This document shows positions 10,034-19,893 of a stretch of DNA of 64,000 nucleotides, piece by piece. The DNA is from Gilliamella sp. ESL0441 (GTDB lineage: Bacteria > Pseudomonadota > Gammaproteobacteria > Enterobacterales > Orbaceae): the NCBI RefSeq assembly GCF_019469185.1, contig NZ_CP048264.1, forward strand, positions 1,984,001-2,048,000. Direction: 5' to 3'. Every line of letters starts with the position of its first letter. The first letter of the stretch is position 1. The position numbers and the translations under genes are program-made. Below the pieces are notes generated by a model, which saw nothing but the letters and a program-made list of their open reading frames with translations, was not told where the DNA came from and searched no databases.

Positions 10034-11019
10034 AACTGATCACACTTTCTAATAAACAAGGGATGCAGATTAAATTGTCTAACTGGGGAGCGACATGGCT
10101 CTCTTGCTTAGTACCTGTTGAGAAAGTCAATCGTGAAGTATTACTGGGTTGTTATTCGCTAGAACAATATCAACAACAACATGCTTTTCTAGGGGCAACT
10201 GTTGGTCGTTATGCCAACCGAATTGCCAATGCATCCATTGATATTGAAGGTAAACATTATAAACTTATCGCTAATGAGGGAAAAAATCAATTACATGGCG
10301 GAGCAGATGGATTTGATAAACGAGTTTGGCAAGTTCACTCTCAATCTAATCAACACGTGACATTTAGCTTAGTTTCTTGTGATGGTGATCAAGGTTATCC
10401 TGGCGAGTTAACAGTTGAAGTCACTTATGAATTGACAGAGAATAATCAGGTTATCATCTCTTTCAAAGCTTCGACATCTCAAACCACTATTGTTAATTTA
10501 ACTAATCATGCTTATTTCAATTTGGATGGTGAGAAGAGTAAAGATATTCTAAATCACACATTACAAGTCAATGCCAGTCAATTTTTACCCGTTGACAAAT
10601 ATGGTATCCCCTATGAAAATTTAGTTAGCGTCACTAAATTTGATATGGATTTACGCCAAGCAAAACGATTATCCGAACGATTACTTGATAGTCCAGAACG
10701 ACAAAAAACAGGCGGTTATGATCATGCCTATTTATTGGATAAAACCCAGCCGATTGCTGCACAATTAACCTCATCCGATAATAAAGTAACCATGCGTGTC
10801 ATGACGACCAAACCTGCATTACAGGTTTATACCGGTAATTATCTGCAACATACGCCAAACCGTCATAATGGGGAATATAACAATTTTGCAGGTATCGCAC
10901 TAGAAGCACAATTTCTACCAGATAGCCCTCATCACAATAACTGGCCCCAACCTAATTGCTGGTTGAAATCCGATGAAACGTATCAACATCAAACAACATA
11001 TCAATTTGTGGTAAACTAA
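10024..11019 (+). CDS. galM: aldose 1-epimerase (mutarotase)
   Basis: Converts beta-D-galactose to the alpha form used by galactokinase. It is 331 residues, slightly shorter than E. coli GalM (346). Conserved elements are VGRYANRIA, the NQLHGG histidine, the active-site [10 protein letters not shown] histidine and the C-terminal catalytic Glu in [13 protein letters not shown]. It overlaps the end of galK by 10 bases in another frame and is the last gene of the operon. Confidence 0.95.
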   Translation: MSLKLITLSNKQGMQIKLSNWGATWLSCLVPVEKVNREVLLGCYSLEQYQQQHAFLGATVGRYANRIANASIDIEGKHYKLIANEGKNQLHGGADGFDKRVWQVHSQSNQHVTFSLVSCDGDQGYPGELTVEVTYELTENNQVIISFKASTSQTTIVNLTNHAYFNLDGEKSKDILNHTLQVNASQFLPVDKYGIPYENLVSVTKFDMDLRQAKRLSERLLDSPERQKTGGYDHAYLLDKTQPIAAQLTSSDNKVTMRVMTTKPALQVYTGNYLQHTPNRHNGEYNNFAGIALEAQFLPDSPHHNNWPQPNCWLKSDETYQHQTTYQFVVN

Positions 11020-11269
11020 AATCACAGAATTAATGATGAGATATCTTAATCAAACGTTTAATAAAAGACATATTCGTTCAAAAACAATGCATTAAAACAA
11101 TTGAGCAGCATTCAAATCACTGTTTCAAAAGGTTAACCAATTGAATTCTTGAAGTATTATCATTTTCCTATAATAATTAATCAAAATCAGGTTTTTCTCA
11201 CGATAGCCTAACAATTTTTTTAAGAATTCTGTATGATATGAGTATCATTGCTAATGGAAGATATGATAA

Positions 11270-11758
11270 ATGAAAACAAAAAGTTTAACTGCAATTTTTC
11301 CGGGAACTTTTGATCCTATTACAAATGGGCATATTGATCTTATCACTCGAGCATCACTTTTATTTCCTCGATTAATTGTTGCAATTGCTGAAAACCCAAA
11401 TAAAAAAACGTTATTCAGTCTTAAAGAACGCGTCAATTTAGCATCCAGTTCGGTTGAACACCTTCTTAATGTTCAAGTGATTGGTTTTGATAATCTAATG
11501 GCTGATTTTGCGCAAACTTACAATGCGACAGTTATTGTTCGAGGTGTGCGAACTACTCATGATTTTGAATATGAAAGACAATTAGCTGAGATGAATCGGG
11601 CGCTGAAACCTGATTTAGATACAATATTTTTAATGCCTTCAATGGCGATGGGATTTATTTCTTCTACCATTGTTAAAGATGTTGCTTATCACGGTGGTAA
11701 TATCTCTAATTTAGTTCCATTACTTGTTAAAACCGAATTGTTAAAGCGATTAACTTAA
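11270..11758 (+). CDS. coaD: phosphopantetheine adenylyltransferase
   Basis: Fourth step of coenzyme A synthesis: transfers AMP from ATP to 4'-phosphopantetheine. It is 162 residues. The nucleotidyltransferase motif FPGTFDPITNGHIDLI carries the T/HxGH histidines. VVRGVRTTHDFEYE and the C-terminal ISSTIVKDVAYHGG are CoaD signatures. A 250-base spacer precedes it, with a TATGAT-like -10 element near 11233. rlmD follows 12 bases later. Confidence 0.97.
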   Translation: MKTKSLTAIFPGTFDPITNGHIDLITRASLLFPRLIVAIAENPNKKTLFSLKERVNLASSSVEHLLNVQVIGFDNLMADFAQTYNATVIVRGVRTTHDFEYERQLAEMNRALKPDLDTIFLMPSMAMGFISSTIVKDVAYHGGNISNLVPLLVKTELLKRLT

Positions 11759-11770
11759 TTTCAGATTTTT

Positions 11771-13108
11771 ATGGCTATTTTTTATACTGCTCCACCCAAA
11801 AAACAATCTACCCAAAAATTGACTGTCACTATCTCTGCATTAGATGCGTTTGGACAAGGGATAGCAAATCATAAAGGTAAAACCATTTTTGTAAAATCGG
11901 CATTACCTGACGAAACTGTTGATATTCAGTTGACAGAAAATAAAAAAAATTATGCTAAAGCGAAAGTTATTAAATATCACAATCAAAGTGCTCAACGAGT
12001 AAAACCATTATGTCAATATTATCAGAAATGTGGCGGCTGTGAATTACAACATATCTCACCACATTTACAACAACATGCAAAATACCATGCACTTATCAAT
12101 TTATTACAAAAAGAATGTGGGCAATCGTTGACTCATATTACTGAATTACCACCTCAAATTATTGCCGATCAACCCTACCATTATCGTCGACGAGCTAGAC
12201 TTTCGATTAATTTGATTAAAGGTGAATTATTCTTTGGTTTTCGTCAAGCTGAATCCAATCAAATTATTAATATTGATCACTGCCCAGTACTTCAAGAAGA
12301 TTTAGATCAATTATTAATGCCACTACAAATACTGCTACGTAAAATTAAATCGAAAAAATCACTCGGTCATGTTGAATTAATCTCTGTTGATAGTGGCATT
12401 ATCATGGTATTAAGGCATACCACACCAATGTTAGCCGAGGACATAGAACTTTTAAAAACTTTTGCCGAAGCTGAAAAAATTTCTCTTTATTTATATGGTC
12501 AAAATTTATCACATATTACAGGAAAAACTGAACATTATTATTTAATTAATACGTTAAAACTGACTTTTAGCCCGATGGATTTTATTCAGGTTAATAATAA
12601 AATTAATCAAAAAATGGTAACACAGGCACTCGACTGGCTAACATTAAAGCCAACAGACAGAGTGTTGGATCTATTTTGTGGTATGGGAAACTTTTCATTG
12701 CCAATGGCAACAATATGTCATTCGCTAATTGGTATTGAAGGCGTGAATGAACTAGTTGAAAAAGCAAAATTAAACGTTATATTAAATAGTGATATAATTT
12801 GCGCAGAAACTGTTTTTTTAACAAGCAATTTAGAGGATAACCAACAATTTTTAGCATGGAATCAATCACCGTTTGATAAAGTTTTATTAGATCCTGCTAG
12901 AGCTGGAGCACTTAATGCTACCTCAGAAATTATCAAAATGGCACCATCGAAAATTGTTTATATTTCGTGTAATCCAGCGACGTTAGCTAGAGATAGCAAA
13001 CAATTTATTCAAGCTGGTTACAAAATCGCTCAAATTGCTATTTTAGATATGTTTCCGCAAACTAAGCACATTGAATCAATGTTGTTGTTAACAAAATCAG
13101 GATTGTAA
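11771..13108 (+). CDS. rlmD: 23S rRNA (uracil-1939-C5)-methyltransferase
   Basis: SAM-dependent iron-sulfur methyltransferase of 23S rRNA (RumA/RlmD). It is 445 residues with an N-terminal TRAM domain (residues about 15-75). Cluster cysteines are seen in CQYYQKCGGCELQ with a fourth in DHCPVLQ. The SAM motif is LDLFCGMGNFSLP, and the catalytic motif VYISCNPATLARD carries the nucleophilic Cys. It lies two bases before relA, the same rlmD-relA pairing seen in enterobacteria. Confidence 0.95.
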   Translation: MAIFYTAPPKKQSTQKLTVTISALDAFGQGIANHKGKTIFVKSALPDETVDIQLTENKKNYAKAKVIKYHNQSAQRVKPLCQYYQKCGGCELQHISPHLQQHAKYHALINLLQKECGQSLTHITELPPQIIADQPYHYRRRARLSINLIKGELFFGFRQAESNQIINIDHCPVLQEDLDQLLMPLQILLRKIKSKKSLGHVELISVDSGIIMVLRHTTPMLAEDIELLKTFAEAEKISLYLYGQNLSHITGKTEHYYLINTLKLTFSPMDFIQVNNKINQKMVTQALDWLTLKPTDRVLDLFCGMGNFSLPMATICHSLIGIEGVNELVEKAKLNVILNSDIICAETVFLTSNLEDNQQFLAWNQSPFDKVLLDPARAGALNATSEIIKMAPSKIVYISCNPATLARDSKQFIQAGYKIAQIAILDMFPQTKHIESMLLLTKSGL

Positions 13109-13110
13109 TT

Positions 13111-15369
13111 ATGGTATCAATTAGGGGTGCACATCAACACAGTGAAGAGCACTATTCTCTTGCTCAGTTTGATGTTGAACAATGGGCAAAACAGGAATTA
13201 CAACTGACTAACGCTGAAAATTATCAGACGTTCAAACATGTTTGGGATTTTTGTTTTGAAAGTAGCGCGGGAGCTTCAGAACAAGTCGCTTGTTTTCAAA
13301 ATGCCGTTGAAATGGTTGAGATATTATCCACCCTGAATATGGATATAAATAGTCTGTGTGCAGCTTTATTACTTCCTTTTCTTGATACTAAGGTTATTCG
13401 TCGAGAAGATATACCAGAAGATTTTGATCGTGAAATGACTCATATCCTTTCTAGTATCATTCGAATGAAAGAAATTCGACAACTTAGAGCAATTCGTAAT
13501 GGTAGTGCCACTTCAGAACAAATTGACAGCATACGTCGCATGTTATTGGCGATGGTCAATGATTTTAGAAGTGTGGTAATAAAAATTGCAGAACGTATTA
13601 CCTATTTACGCAATTTATTACATGCGCCCATTGAAGAGCAAGTGCTTGCAGCTAAAGAGTGTTTTAACATTTATGCACCGCTTGCCAACCGTTTAGGTAT
13701 TGGTCAATTAAAATGGGAACTTGAAGATTTTTGTTTTCGTTATTTATATTCTGATGAATATCGCTTTATCGCCAAAAAACTACATGAAAAGCGACTTGAT
13801 CGTGAATCTTATATCAATAATTTTGTCAAACATTTGCAAGAATTAATGAACAAAGATCATATTCGTGCAGAAGTATATGGACGCCCGAAACATATTTATA
13901 GTATCTGGCGAAAAATGGAACGAAAACACTTAGAGTTTGAAGATCTTTTTGATATTCGAGCGGTAAGAATTATTTGTGATCGAATTGAAGATTGTTATAA
14001 CGCATTAGGTATTGTGCATAGTCATTATAAACATATTGCTAAGGAATTTGATGATTACGTTGCAAACCCCAAACCCAATGGTTACCAATCTATTCATACG
14101 GTGGTTTATGGACCACAAAATAAAATCATCGAAATCCAAATTCGTACCGAAAAAATGCATAATGATGCGGAATTAGGCATTGCGGCACATTGGAAATATA
14201 AAGAAGGCAGTACTGACAAAATGACTGCCTATGATCAACGAATTACTTGGTTACGTAAATTATTAACTTGGCAACAAGAGATGTCAGAAAGCGGTGAGAT
14301 TCAAGAAGCCGTACGTAGTCAGATTTTTGATGATAGAGTTTATGTCTTTACGCCAAAAGGTGATGTGGTTGATCTTCCAACAGGCTCAACACCGCTTGAT
14401 TTTGCTTATCACATTCACAGTGATGTTGGTCACCGTTGTATTGGTGCAAAAGTGGGAGGACGAATCGTACCATTTACTTATAACTTAAAAATGGGCGATC
14501 AAGTTGAAATTATTACCCAAAAACAACCCAATCCCAGCCGAGATTGGTTGAATCCAAATACCGGATTTGTAAATAGTAGTCGGGCAAGAGCTAAAATTCA
14601 GGCGTGGTTTAAAAAACAAGATCGACATAAAAATATTGCTGCAGGTCAACAAATTTTAGAAAACGAGCTTGAGCCTTTAAATATTAACTTAAAAAGCGTT
14701 GAAAAAATGCTAATTGATAAATATAACGCCCATTCCTTTGATGAGGTTCTTGCTGGTATTGGTAGCGGGGATGTGAGAATTAATCAATTGGTCAATTTTG
14801 TCAATGCCCAAATTAATAAACCAACCGCTGAAGAAGAAGACGAAGCAGCGTTAAAACAAATTGTCCAAAAATCCAATTCACAAACCAAAAATACCAACAA
14901 AATCGGGAATAAAAAAGGAAGTGAAATTATCATTGAAGGTGTCGGTAATTTGATGTGCACCATTGCAAATTGCTGTCGCCCTATTCCTGGTGATCCAATT
15001 GTCGGATTTGTGACTCAAGGGCGAGGTATTTCCATTCATCGAGCTGACTGTGAACAGTTACAAGATTTAAAAAATCACGCCCCTGAACGTATTACCAGTG
15101 CGGTTTGGAGTAATGAAACCAACTCAAGTTATACAATGGTGATACAGATCATCGCTAACGATCGTAGTGGCTTATTGCGGGATATCACAACAATTTTAGC
15201 TAACGAAAAAGTCAATGTTCTTGGATTGATAAGTCGAAGTGATATGAAGCAACAATTGGCTAATATTGACGTCGACATGGAAATCTTTGATCAAGACTCG
15301 TTAAATCGTATACTGAATAAAATTAAACAACTACCTGATGTGATTGAAGCAAGACGCCATCAAGGGTAA
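13111..15369 (+). CDS. relA: GTP pyrophosphokinase, ribosome-linked (p)ppGpp synthetase I
   Basis: Makes (p)ppGpp when uncharged tRNA enters the ribosome. It is 752 residues (E. coli 744). The N-terminal HD region is degenerate (ALLLPFLDTKVI replaces the HD metal site), marking it as RelA rather than SpoT. The synthetase domain shows GRPKHIYSIWRKM and FEDLFDIRAVR, then the TGS domain (VYVFTPKGDVVDLP), the conserved-cysteine zinc finger CTIANCCRPIPGD, and a C-terminal ACT domain (IIANDRSGLLRDIT). Confidence 0.97.
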   Translation: MVSIRGAHQHSEEHYSLAQFDVEQWAKQELQLTNAENYQTFKHVWDFCFESSAGASEQVACFQNAVEMVEILSTLNMDINSLCAALLLPFLDTKVIRREDIPEDFDREMTHILSSIIRMKEIRQLRAIRNGSATSEQIDSIRRMLLAMVNDFRSVVIKIAERITYLRNLLHAPIEEQVLAAKECFNIYAPLANRLGIGQLKWELEDFCFRYLYSDEYRFIAKKLHEKRLDRESYINNFVKHLQELMNKDHIRAEVYGRPKHIYSIWRKMERKHLEFEDLFDIRAVRIICDRIEDCYNALGIVHSHYKHIAKEFDDYVANPKPNGYQSIHTVVYGPQNKIIEIQIRTEKMHNDAELGIAAHWKYKEGSTDKMTAYDQRITWLRKLLTWQQEMSESGEIQEAVRSQIFDDRVYVFTPKGDVVDLPTGSTPLDFAYHIHSDVGHRCIGAKVGGRIVPFTYNLKMGDQVEIITQKQPNPSRDWLNPNTGFVNSSRARAKIQAWFKKQDRHKNIAAGQQILENELEPLNINLKSVEKMLIDKYNAHSFDEVLAGIGSGDVRINQLVNFVNAQINKPTAEEEDEAALKQIVQKSNSQTKNTNKIGNKKGSEIIIEGVGNLMCTIANCCRPIPGDPIVGFVTQGRGISIHRADCEQLQDLKNHAPERITSAVWSNETNSSYTMVIQIIANDRSGLLRDITTILANEKVNVLGLISRSDMKQQLANIDVDMEIFDQDSLNRILNKIKQLPDVIEARRHQG

Positions 15370-15417
15370 GCGATTTGCTAGGCTACCCTAAGTCTTGCTA
15401 AATAAAACATCATTCCG

Positions 15418-15933
15418 TTAAAAAGTTGAGTTACGTTCTAACACTTCAAAGTAATAATTGTATGGATTCTTATCATCTGCTTGATGATGTTCTTGAAAAA
15501 CTTGTTGCCATGTTTCTGGTGCGTAATAAGGAAAATAAGTATCACCTTTTAAATTCGCATCGATATGGGTTAAATAAAGCTTGTCAATAAATGGCAAAAC
15601 TTGTTGATAAATATTACCACCACCGATAATAAACGCTTCATCGCAATTAAGCCTTTTGGCAAGAGAAATGGCTTCATCAATAGTTGTTACCCAGCTGAGA
15701 TTTGAAATTCGATCTGATTCAGACTCTACTTTTACTTGCCTTGATATAACGATATTATGTCGATTAGGCAAAGGTTTTCCTATAGATTCAAAAGTTTTTC
15801 TTCCCATAATGACAGGTTTATTAAGGGTATTCTTTTTGAACCATGCTAAATCGGCTGGCAAATGCCAAGGCATTTGATTATTCATGCCAATAATACGATT
15901 ATTTGCCATCGCGACGATAATACTAACTATCAT
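15418..15933 (-). CDS. folA: dihydrofolate reductase
   Basis: NADPH-dependent reduction of dihydrofolate to tetrahydrofolate. From the ATG at 15931-15933 it has 171 residues, beginning MIVSIIVAMANNRIIGM in register with other FolA proteins. An in-frame ATG six codons upstream (15951) has an AGG three bases before it and overlaps the upstream gene by 8 bases, so that start is possible too. Active-site features are MPWHLPADLAWFKKNT (catalytic Asp), VIMGRKTFESIG, and IIGGGNIYQQVLP for NADPH binding. It is downstream of and coupled to the glycosyltransferase gene. Confidence 0.95.
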   Translation of the reverse strand: MIVSIIVAMANNRIIGMNNQMPWHLPADLAWFKKNTLNKPVIMGRKTFESIGKPLPNRHNIVISRQVKVESESDRISNLSWVTTIDEAISLAKRLNCDEAFIIGGGNIYQQVLPFIDKLYLTHIDANLKGDTYFPYYAPETWQQVFQEHHQADDKNPYNYYFEVLERNSTF

Positions 15934-15943
15934 TTTTGTACTT

Positions 15944-17008
15944 TTACACATAACCTAATGATTTTATTCTCTGTTTTACATTTTCAGGAAATATCGTTTT
16001 ACTCCATAATCGTTGACTTAATGAAAGAAGTGATTCTTTACGCCCATCAACAATCCAATTAGCCACTTCATCAGCAACATTAGGGTAAATTATTGGTGTC
16101 GGTGAAGGTAAAGCTAACCAATATTTCAGTTTAATACTGCTTAAATTTTCCATTACCGTTGCCATATCAAGCGATTGTAAACATTGAGCATTATAAATTT
16201 GTTCAAATTGCCCTGAAACGGGTTTAGTTAAAATCTTTTTGCCCAACGTCAAGGCTTCAGATATCAACGCAAAACCAGTGTTAGTAATAATTCCTGAACA
16301 ACTAATTACCGCATCCATAAACCCATTACGGCACAAAGGATGCAAAGTAACATTATTGCATTGTGTTATTTGCTTTATGTTCGGATGAAAACAGATGAAT
16401 TGGTGTTGAGGAAATAACTTAAGTAACTCAACGATTTCGTCCATATTTTCAAACGGCAAATAAACAACAATGCAACCATTTTCTGTCGGCGCTACTTGAA
16501 ATGAATCAATCATTGGTGGTAATAATTTATGTCCGAAATGAAACCAATGTAAACCAATTGGTGTAGTTACAGGAGCGTAATACTTCATGATCACATTTGC
16601 AATCAACCCATATTCTTTAGGTTTAAGATACTGACAGACGACTTGATTACTAATCCCTATACATTCTCGATGCTGATGATAAGCGGCCCAAGCACTAACA
16701 GGTTCAAAATCACTAATAATACAATCATACGTTGATAAGTCTAAATCACGCACATCCTTAATTAATCGAAAAGCACGGATACGTTGAACTGTTTTACGAA
16801 AATTTATCTTTCCGTTAAGTGTCGCAAAAGTCACCCCTCGAAAAGTCTTATAATTACCAAAAACATCCATATCAAAATAATCTTTTGGATCACGCCCACT
16901 AAAAATATAATCGACATCAGCACCAACTTTTTTTAGTGATTTAGCTAACGTTCGACAACGGCTTATATGACCATTTCCAGTTCCTTGTACACCAAAAAGA
17001 ATTTTCAT
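15944..17008 (-). CDS. MJ1255/VC2487-type glycosyltransferase
   Basis: A 354-residue GT-B fold protein. The ATG at 17006-17008 is preferred over an upstream TTG because it places MKILFGVQGTGNGHISRC at the N-terminus, as in the family. That glycine-rich GxGxGH segment and the late CSGIITNTGFALISEALTLGKK donor-binding region are typical of UDP-sugar transferases related to MurG and UGT. The family (TIGR00661) has no firmly assigned substrate, and a lipid or capsular sugar acceptor is only a guess. Its stop lies within the alternative start region of folA, so the two genes are probably co-transcribed. Confidence 0.8.
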   Translation of the reverse strand: MKILFGVQGTGNGHISRCRTLAKSLKKVGADVDYIFSGRDPKDYFDMDVFGNYKTFRGVTFATLNGKINFRKTVQRIRAFRLIKDVRDLDLSTYDCIISDFEPVSAWAAYHQHRECIGISNQVVCQYLKPKEYGLIANVIMKYYAPVTTPIGLHWFHFGHKLLPPMIDSFQVAPTENGCIVVYLPFENMDEIVELLKLFPQHQFICFHPNIKQITQCNNVTLHPLCRNGFMDAVISCSGIITNTGFALISEALTLGKKILTKPVSGQFEQIYNAQCLQSLDMATVMENLSSIKLKYWLALPSPTPIIYPNVADEVANWIVDGRKESLLSLSQRLWSKTIFPENVKQRIKSLGYV

Positions 17009-17327
17009 ATTGTAATTATTAGTCAATTGAAGTTACGAGATATCATACCAGAAGACTAAATAATTATCTTGCTTAATTTAAACCATAAAGAAGGAAATTT
17101 AGGGGTATAATTTACAATAGTTATGACATAAATTTGGATATTAATTTAATTAATCATTTTTAAATTTAAAAAATATGCAGATCTTTTTTAGTATCGATAA
17201 AATATTCAAATAATTAGCAATCAATAGAGTAGTTACACAAATAGCTATGCTTAAAAAACGTGCTATATAATGATGTTTGAAGTAAAATAGGGTTAAGCAA
17301 TGATCAGATGAGTCGTGAGATTGTAAT
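17009..17327. other. intergenic region with an extended -10 promoter
   Basis: AT-rich spacer between the divergent glycosyltransferase and copper-oxidase loci. The element TGCTATATAAT at 17261-17271 looks like an extended -10 for the plus-strand genes, about 55 bases before the first start codon. No copper-regulator (CueR-type) palindrome with 19-bp spacing was recognised. Confidence 0.4.
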
Positions 17328-17690
17328 ATGTCAGCTAAGATGACCTACAAACGAATAAACATAATTGTTGTATTAACGACAATTTTATTGTTGTGTGGTT
17401 ATTCTGCTTTACAATCATCTAAACGAGTATTTGATTTTGACTCAACTTGCCATTCAACTGATCAACACTCGTTGACATTCAGTGACCACTCAAATATTGA
17501 TTACTCCAAAGGGTCAATGTCAAAATTAACTTGTTCTTCAATAAATCATTGTATTGTATGTGGGGCAGTAGTTTCAAATTATGCCATTAACCTCTACAAA
17601 CAAACCAAATTTACAGATTTTATATCACTCAAGTTCATTGCAAATAATAATGAATTTATTCCTGAATTAAGACCACCACGAATTACTTAA
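17328..17690 (+). CDS. small membrane-anchored or secreted protein upstream of the copper oxidase
   Basis: A 120-residue protein with one N-terminal hydrophobic segment (residues about 10-27, IIVVLTTILLLCGYSAL) that could be a signal peptide or anchor. The rest is rich in Ser, His and Cys and contains a CSSINHCIVCG cluster that could bind metal. I do not recognise a named family. It lies 129 bases before a multicopper oxidase on the same strand and may belong to the copper-handling locus. Confidence 0.6.
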   Translation: MSAKMTYKRINIIVVLTTILLLCGYSALQSSKRVFDFDSTCHSTDQHSLTFSDHSNIDYSKGSMSKLTCSSINHCIVCGAVVSNYAINLYKQTKFTDFISLKFIANNNEFIPELRPPRIT

Positions 17691-17819
17691 TAAGTTATCT
17701 CAGTTAGATAGAATTTGTTAATCACTATCTGTTATGAATATACGTTATCTGTCGTAATGCCCTTTTGCATCACGATATCAGCGTTTTTGTTAAATCAGTT
17801 AATTTATTATAGGAATATT

Positions 17820-19376
17820 ATGAAACGTCGACATTTTTTACTGAATATTACGGCTGCTGTAGGTGGATTAGTTGCAACCAAAACCATTGCTAAAATGGAT
17901 CATTCAACTATGTCTGGTATGACCTGCGAACTCAATTCAGATGATTGTAAAATGGGGGATAATATGCACGAACATATGAATATGAACATGAATATGAATA
18001 TGAACCACAATGAAAAACCACAAAAACTTTTACCTACTTCATCACTGACACAGAACCAACCTTTACCTAGTTTGATCAGTTTAAAAAATGAGAGTAATCA
18101 ATCAGGAGTATTTGAAGCAACTTTACATCTTAAACCCGTGAAAATTGCCTTAACCCCTGATATAACGACTGAATTTTGGGCTTATAACGGCATGATTCCC
18201 GGGCCAAAAATTGAAGTTAACGAGGGAGAACATGTTAAAATCACAGTAAAAAATGATTTACCACAAGCCACGACCGTGCATTGGCATGGTTTACTTATTC
18301 CATCGAATCAAGACGGTAACCCTCAAGATGCCATTCCAGCAGGAAAAAGCCGTGTTTATGAATTTGATGTTCCTAAAGGAAACGCAGGCACATTTTGGTA
18401 TCATCCTCATGGACATGAAACAGTAGCTGAACAAGTTTATCGAGGCTTAGCTGGAACATTCATCGTTCGAAGTAAAGATGATCCTTTAAATTCTCTTCCT
18501 GAACAACACTGGTTCTTTTCAGATTTAAAATTAACGGAGAAAGGTGAAATAGCCGATAACACCATGGTTGATTGGATGAACGGTCGTGAAGGTCAATTTG
18601 TATTAATTAATGGGAGTTATCGACCTAAAATTAAGGTTGATTCAGCAACACGTGTTAGAATCTGGAATGCTTGTTCAGGTAGATACCTTAACTTATCTAT
18701 TCCTGATTGTGATGTTTTTTTAGTGGGGACTGACGGTGGATTATTGTCTGAACCTGTACCACTAAATAAACCATTACTATTATCACCTGCTGAACGGGCA
18801 GAAATTGTTATTCTTCCTAAAAAAACGGGTACGGTTTATTTACAATCTATCGGTTACGATCGAGGCAAAATGGGCAATGTACCGCCTGAACAAGATATGT
18901 TACTTGCAGAGTTAGATTTAACGCAGTCAAACTCAATCACCTTGCCATCAACACTTCGTACCTTACCAAAACTCGGACAAGCCACCGCACACAAAAAATT
19001 GGAATATACCGAAGTGATGGACATGAAAGAGCCGCGTGGCGGAATGTTATTTTTAATCAACGGTAAACGCCATGATATGAATCGTATCGATCTTGAAAGC
19101 AAAATTCATGAGGTTGAAGAGTGGACTATTCATAATAACTCTCATATGGATCATAACTTTCACATTCATGGTGCACAATTTATGGTCGTTTCACATGAAT
19201 TTAATGGTACAAAAACACCACCTCCATACGTGGCATTAAAAGATACAGTGAATCTTCGACCCCATGAAACAATCACGATAAAGATTCAACAAAATATGCC
19301 CGGATTACGCATGTATCATTGTCATATCATTGAACATGAAACACTGGGTATGATGGGGCAATTGATGGTGAAATAG
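17820..19376 (+). CDS. multicopper oxidase, CueO/CopA type, Tat-exported
   Basis: Periplasmic laccase-like enzyme that oxidises Cu(I) or phenols. The ATG at 17820 follows AGGA by 7 bases and gives 518 residues starting with a twin-arginine signal (MKRRHFLLNITAAVGG). An open extension upstream lacks a signal and is rejected. Residues about 35-65 form a Met/His-rich stretch with alternating Met and Asn, likely a copper-binding region. The four copper-ligand motifs are present: TVHWHGLL, FWYHPHGH, HNFHIHGAQF and YHCHIIEHETLGMM. The Met after the type 1 His fits a CueO/CopA-like oxidase. Confidence 0.9.
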   Translation: MKRRHFLLNITAAVGGLVATKTIAKMDHSTMSGMTCELNSDDCKMGDNMHEHMNMNMNMNMNHNEKPQKLLPTSSLTQNQPLPSLISLKNESNQSGVFEATLHLKPVKIALTPDITTEFWAYNGMIPGPKIEVNEGEHVKITVKNDLPQATTVHWHGLLIPSNQDGNPQDAIPAGKSRVYEFDVPKGNAGTFWYHPHGHETVAEQVYRGLAGTFIVRSKDDPLNSLPEQHWFFSDLKLTEKGEIADNTMVDWMNGREGQFVLINGSYRPKIKVDSATRVRIWNACSGRYLNLSIPDCDVFLVGTDGGLLSEPVPLNKPLLLSPAERAEIVILPKKTGTVYLQSIGYDRGKMGNVPPEQDMLLAELDLTQSNSITLPSTLRTLPKLGQATAHKKLEYTEVMDMKEPRGGMLFLINGKRHDMNRIDLESKIHEVEEWTIHNNSHMDHNFHIHGAQFMVVSHEFNGTKTPPPYVALKDTVNLRPHETITIKIQQNMPGLRMYHCHIIEHETLGMMGQLMVK

Positions 19377-19388
19377 TTTATTAAGTTC

Positions 19389-19423
19389 ATCTATCTTGTC
19401 ACTTTATCATAGACAAGATAGAT
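19389..19423 (+). terminator. long hairpin after the multicopper oxidase
   Basis: A perfect 12-bp stem (ATCTATCTTGTC with GACAAGATAGAT) and 11-base loop start 12 bases after the stop. The downstream sequence is C-rich before a T4 run, so it is either a weak terminator or a 3'-end stabilising hairpin. Confidence 0.5.
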
Positions 19424-19516
19424 ACCCCCTCCCTTTTAAAAAACTTTATAACTGCGTTGGCAACTTGAGTAATAATAGTTTTGCATTTTGGCAAATAATG
19501 CTAACATATTGCCATT

Positions 19517-19861
19517 ATGATCATGACTAATTTCTGGCAAATACTTAGTAAACGTTTAACAATTAAAACGGCTTTATCGCACTTATTATTAGGTGTAATT
19601 GCTACTGGGTTTAGTTTATGCCAACAAGATGCTATTCCTAATGAGTCAACGGTTTCTCACGTCGGTATTATGGCGATTAAAGAAATCGTACAAGATCAAC
19701 AAATATCGCTTCGAAAGGAATCACAATCATTAATCAGTCTACATAAGCTCAGTACTATTCCTGTATTTATTGCTGTTAGCTATAATGATTTTTCTTTTAA
19801 CAAACCCATTCAAATCACTTCACACAATGCGATAAGAGCAGGGCCTGAAAACATCATTTAA
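19517..19861 (+). CDS. secM: SecM-like secretion monitor with a variant arrest motif
   Basis: A 114-residue protein directly upstream of secA, where SecM lies in gammaproteobacteria. Its N-terminal part ([15 protein letters not shown]) is a signal-like segment resembling the PHLLLGMVAA region of E. coli SecM. The C-terminus (residues 94-110) reads [17 protein letters not shown] and is followed by four residues, the same end spacing as E. coli FSTPVWISQAQGIRAGP. Phe, Pro, Ile and the terminal IRAGP are kept, but the Trp and the Gly before IRAGP are replaced by Gln and Ala. SecM stalls ribosomes until pulled by SecA, raising secA translation. Whether this variant stalls is unknown. It is shorter than the usual 160-170 residues. 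Confidence 0.85.
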   Translation: MIMTNFWQILSKRLTIKTALSHLLLGVIATGFSLCQQDAIPNESTVSHVGIMAIKEIVQDQQISLRKESQSLISLHKLSTIPVFIAVSYNDFSFNKPIQITSHNAIRAGPENII

Positions 19862-19893
19862 CTCACTGGTTTATAACTTAGTTTATATGTTTT

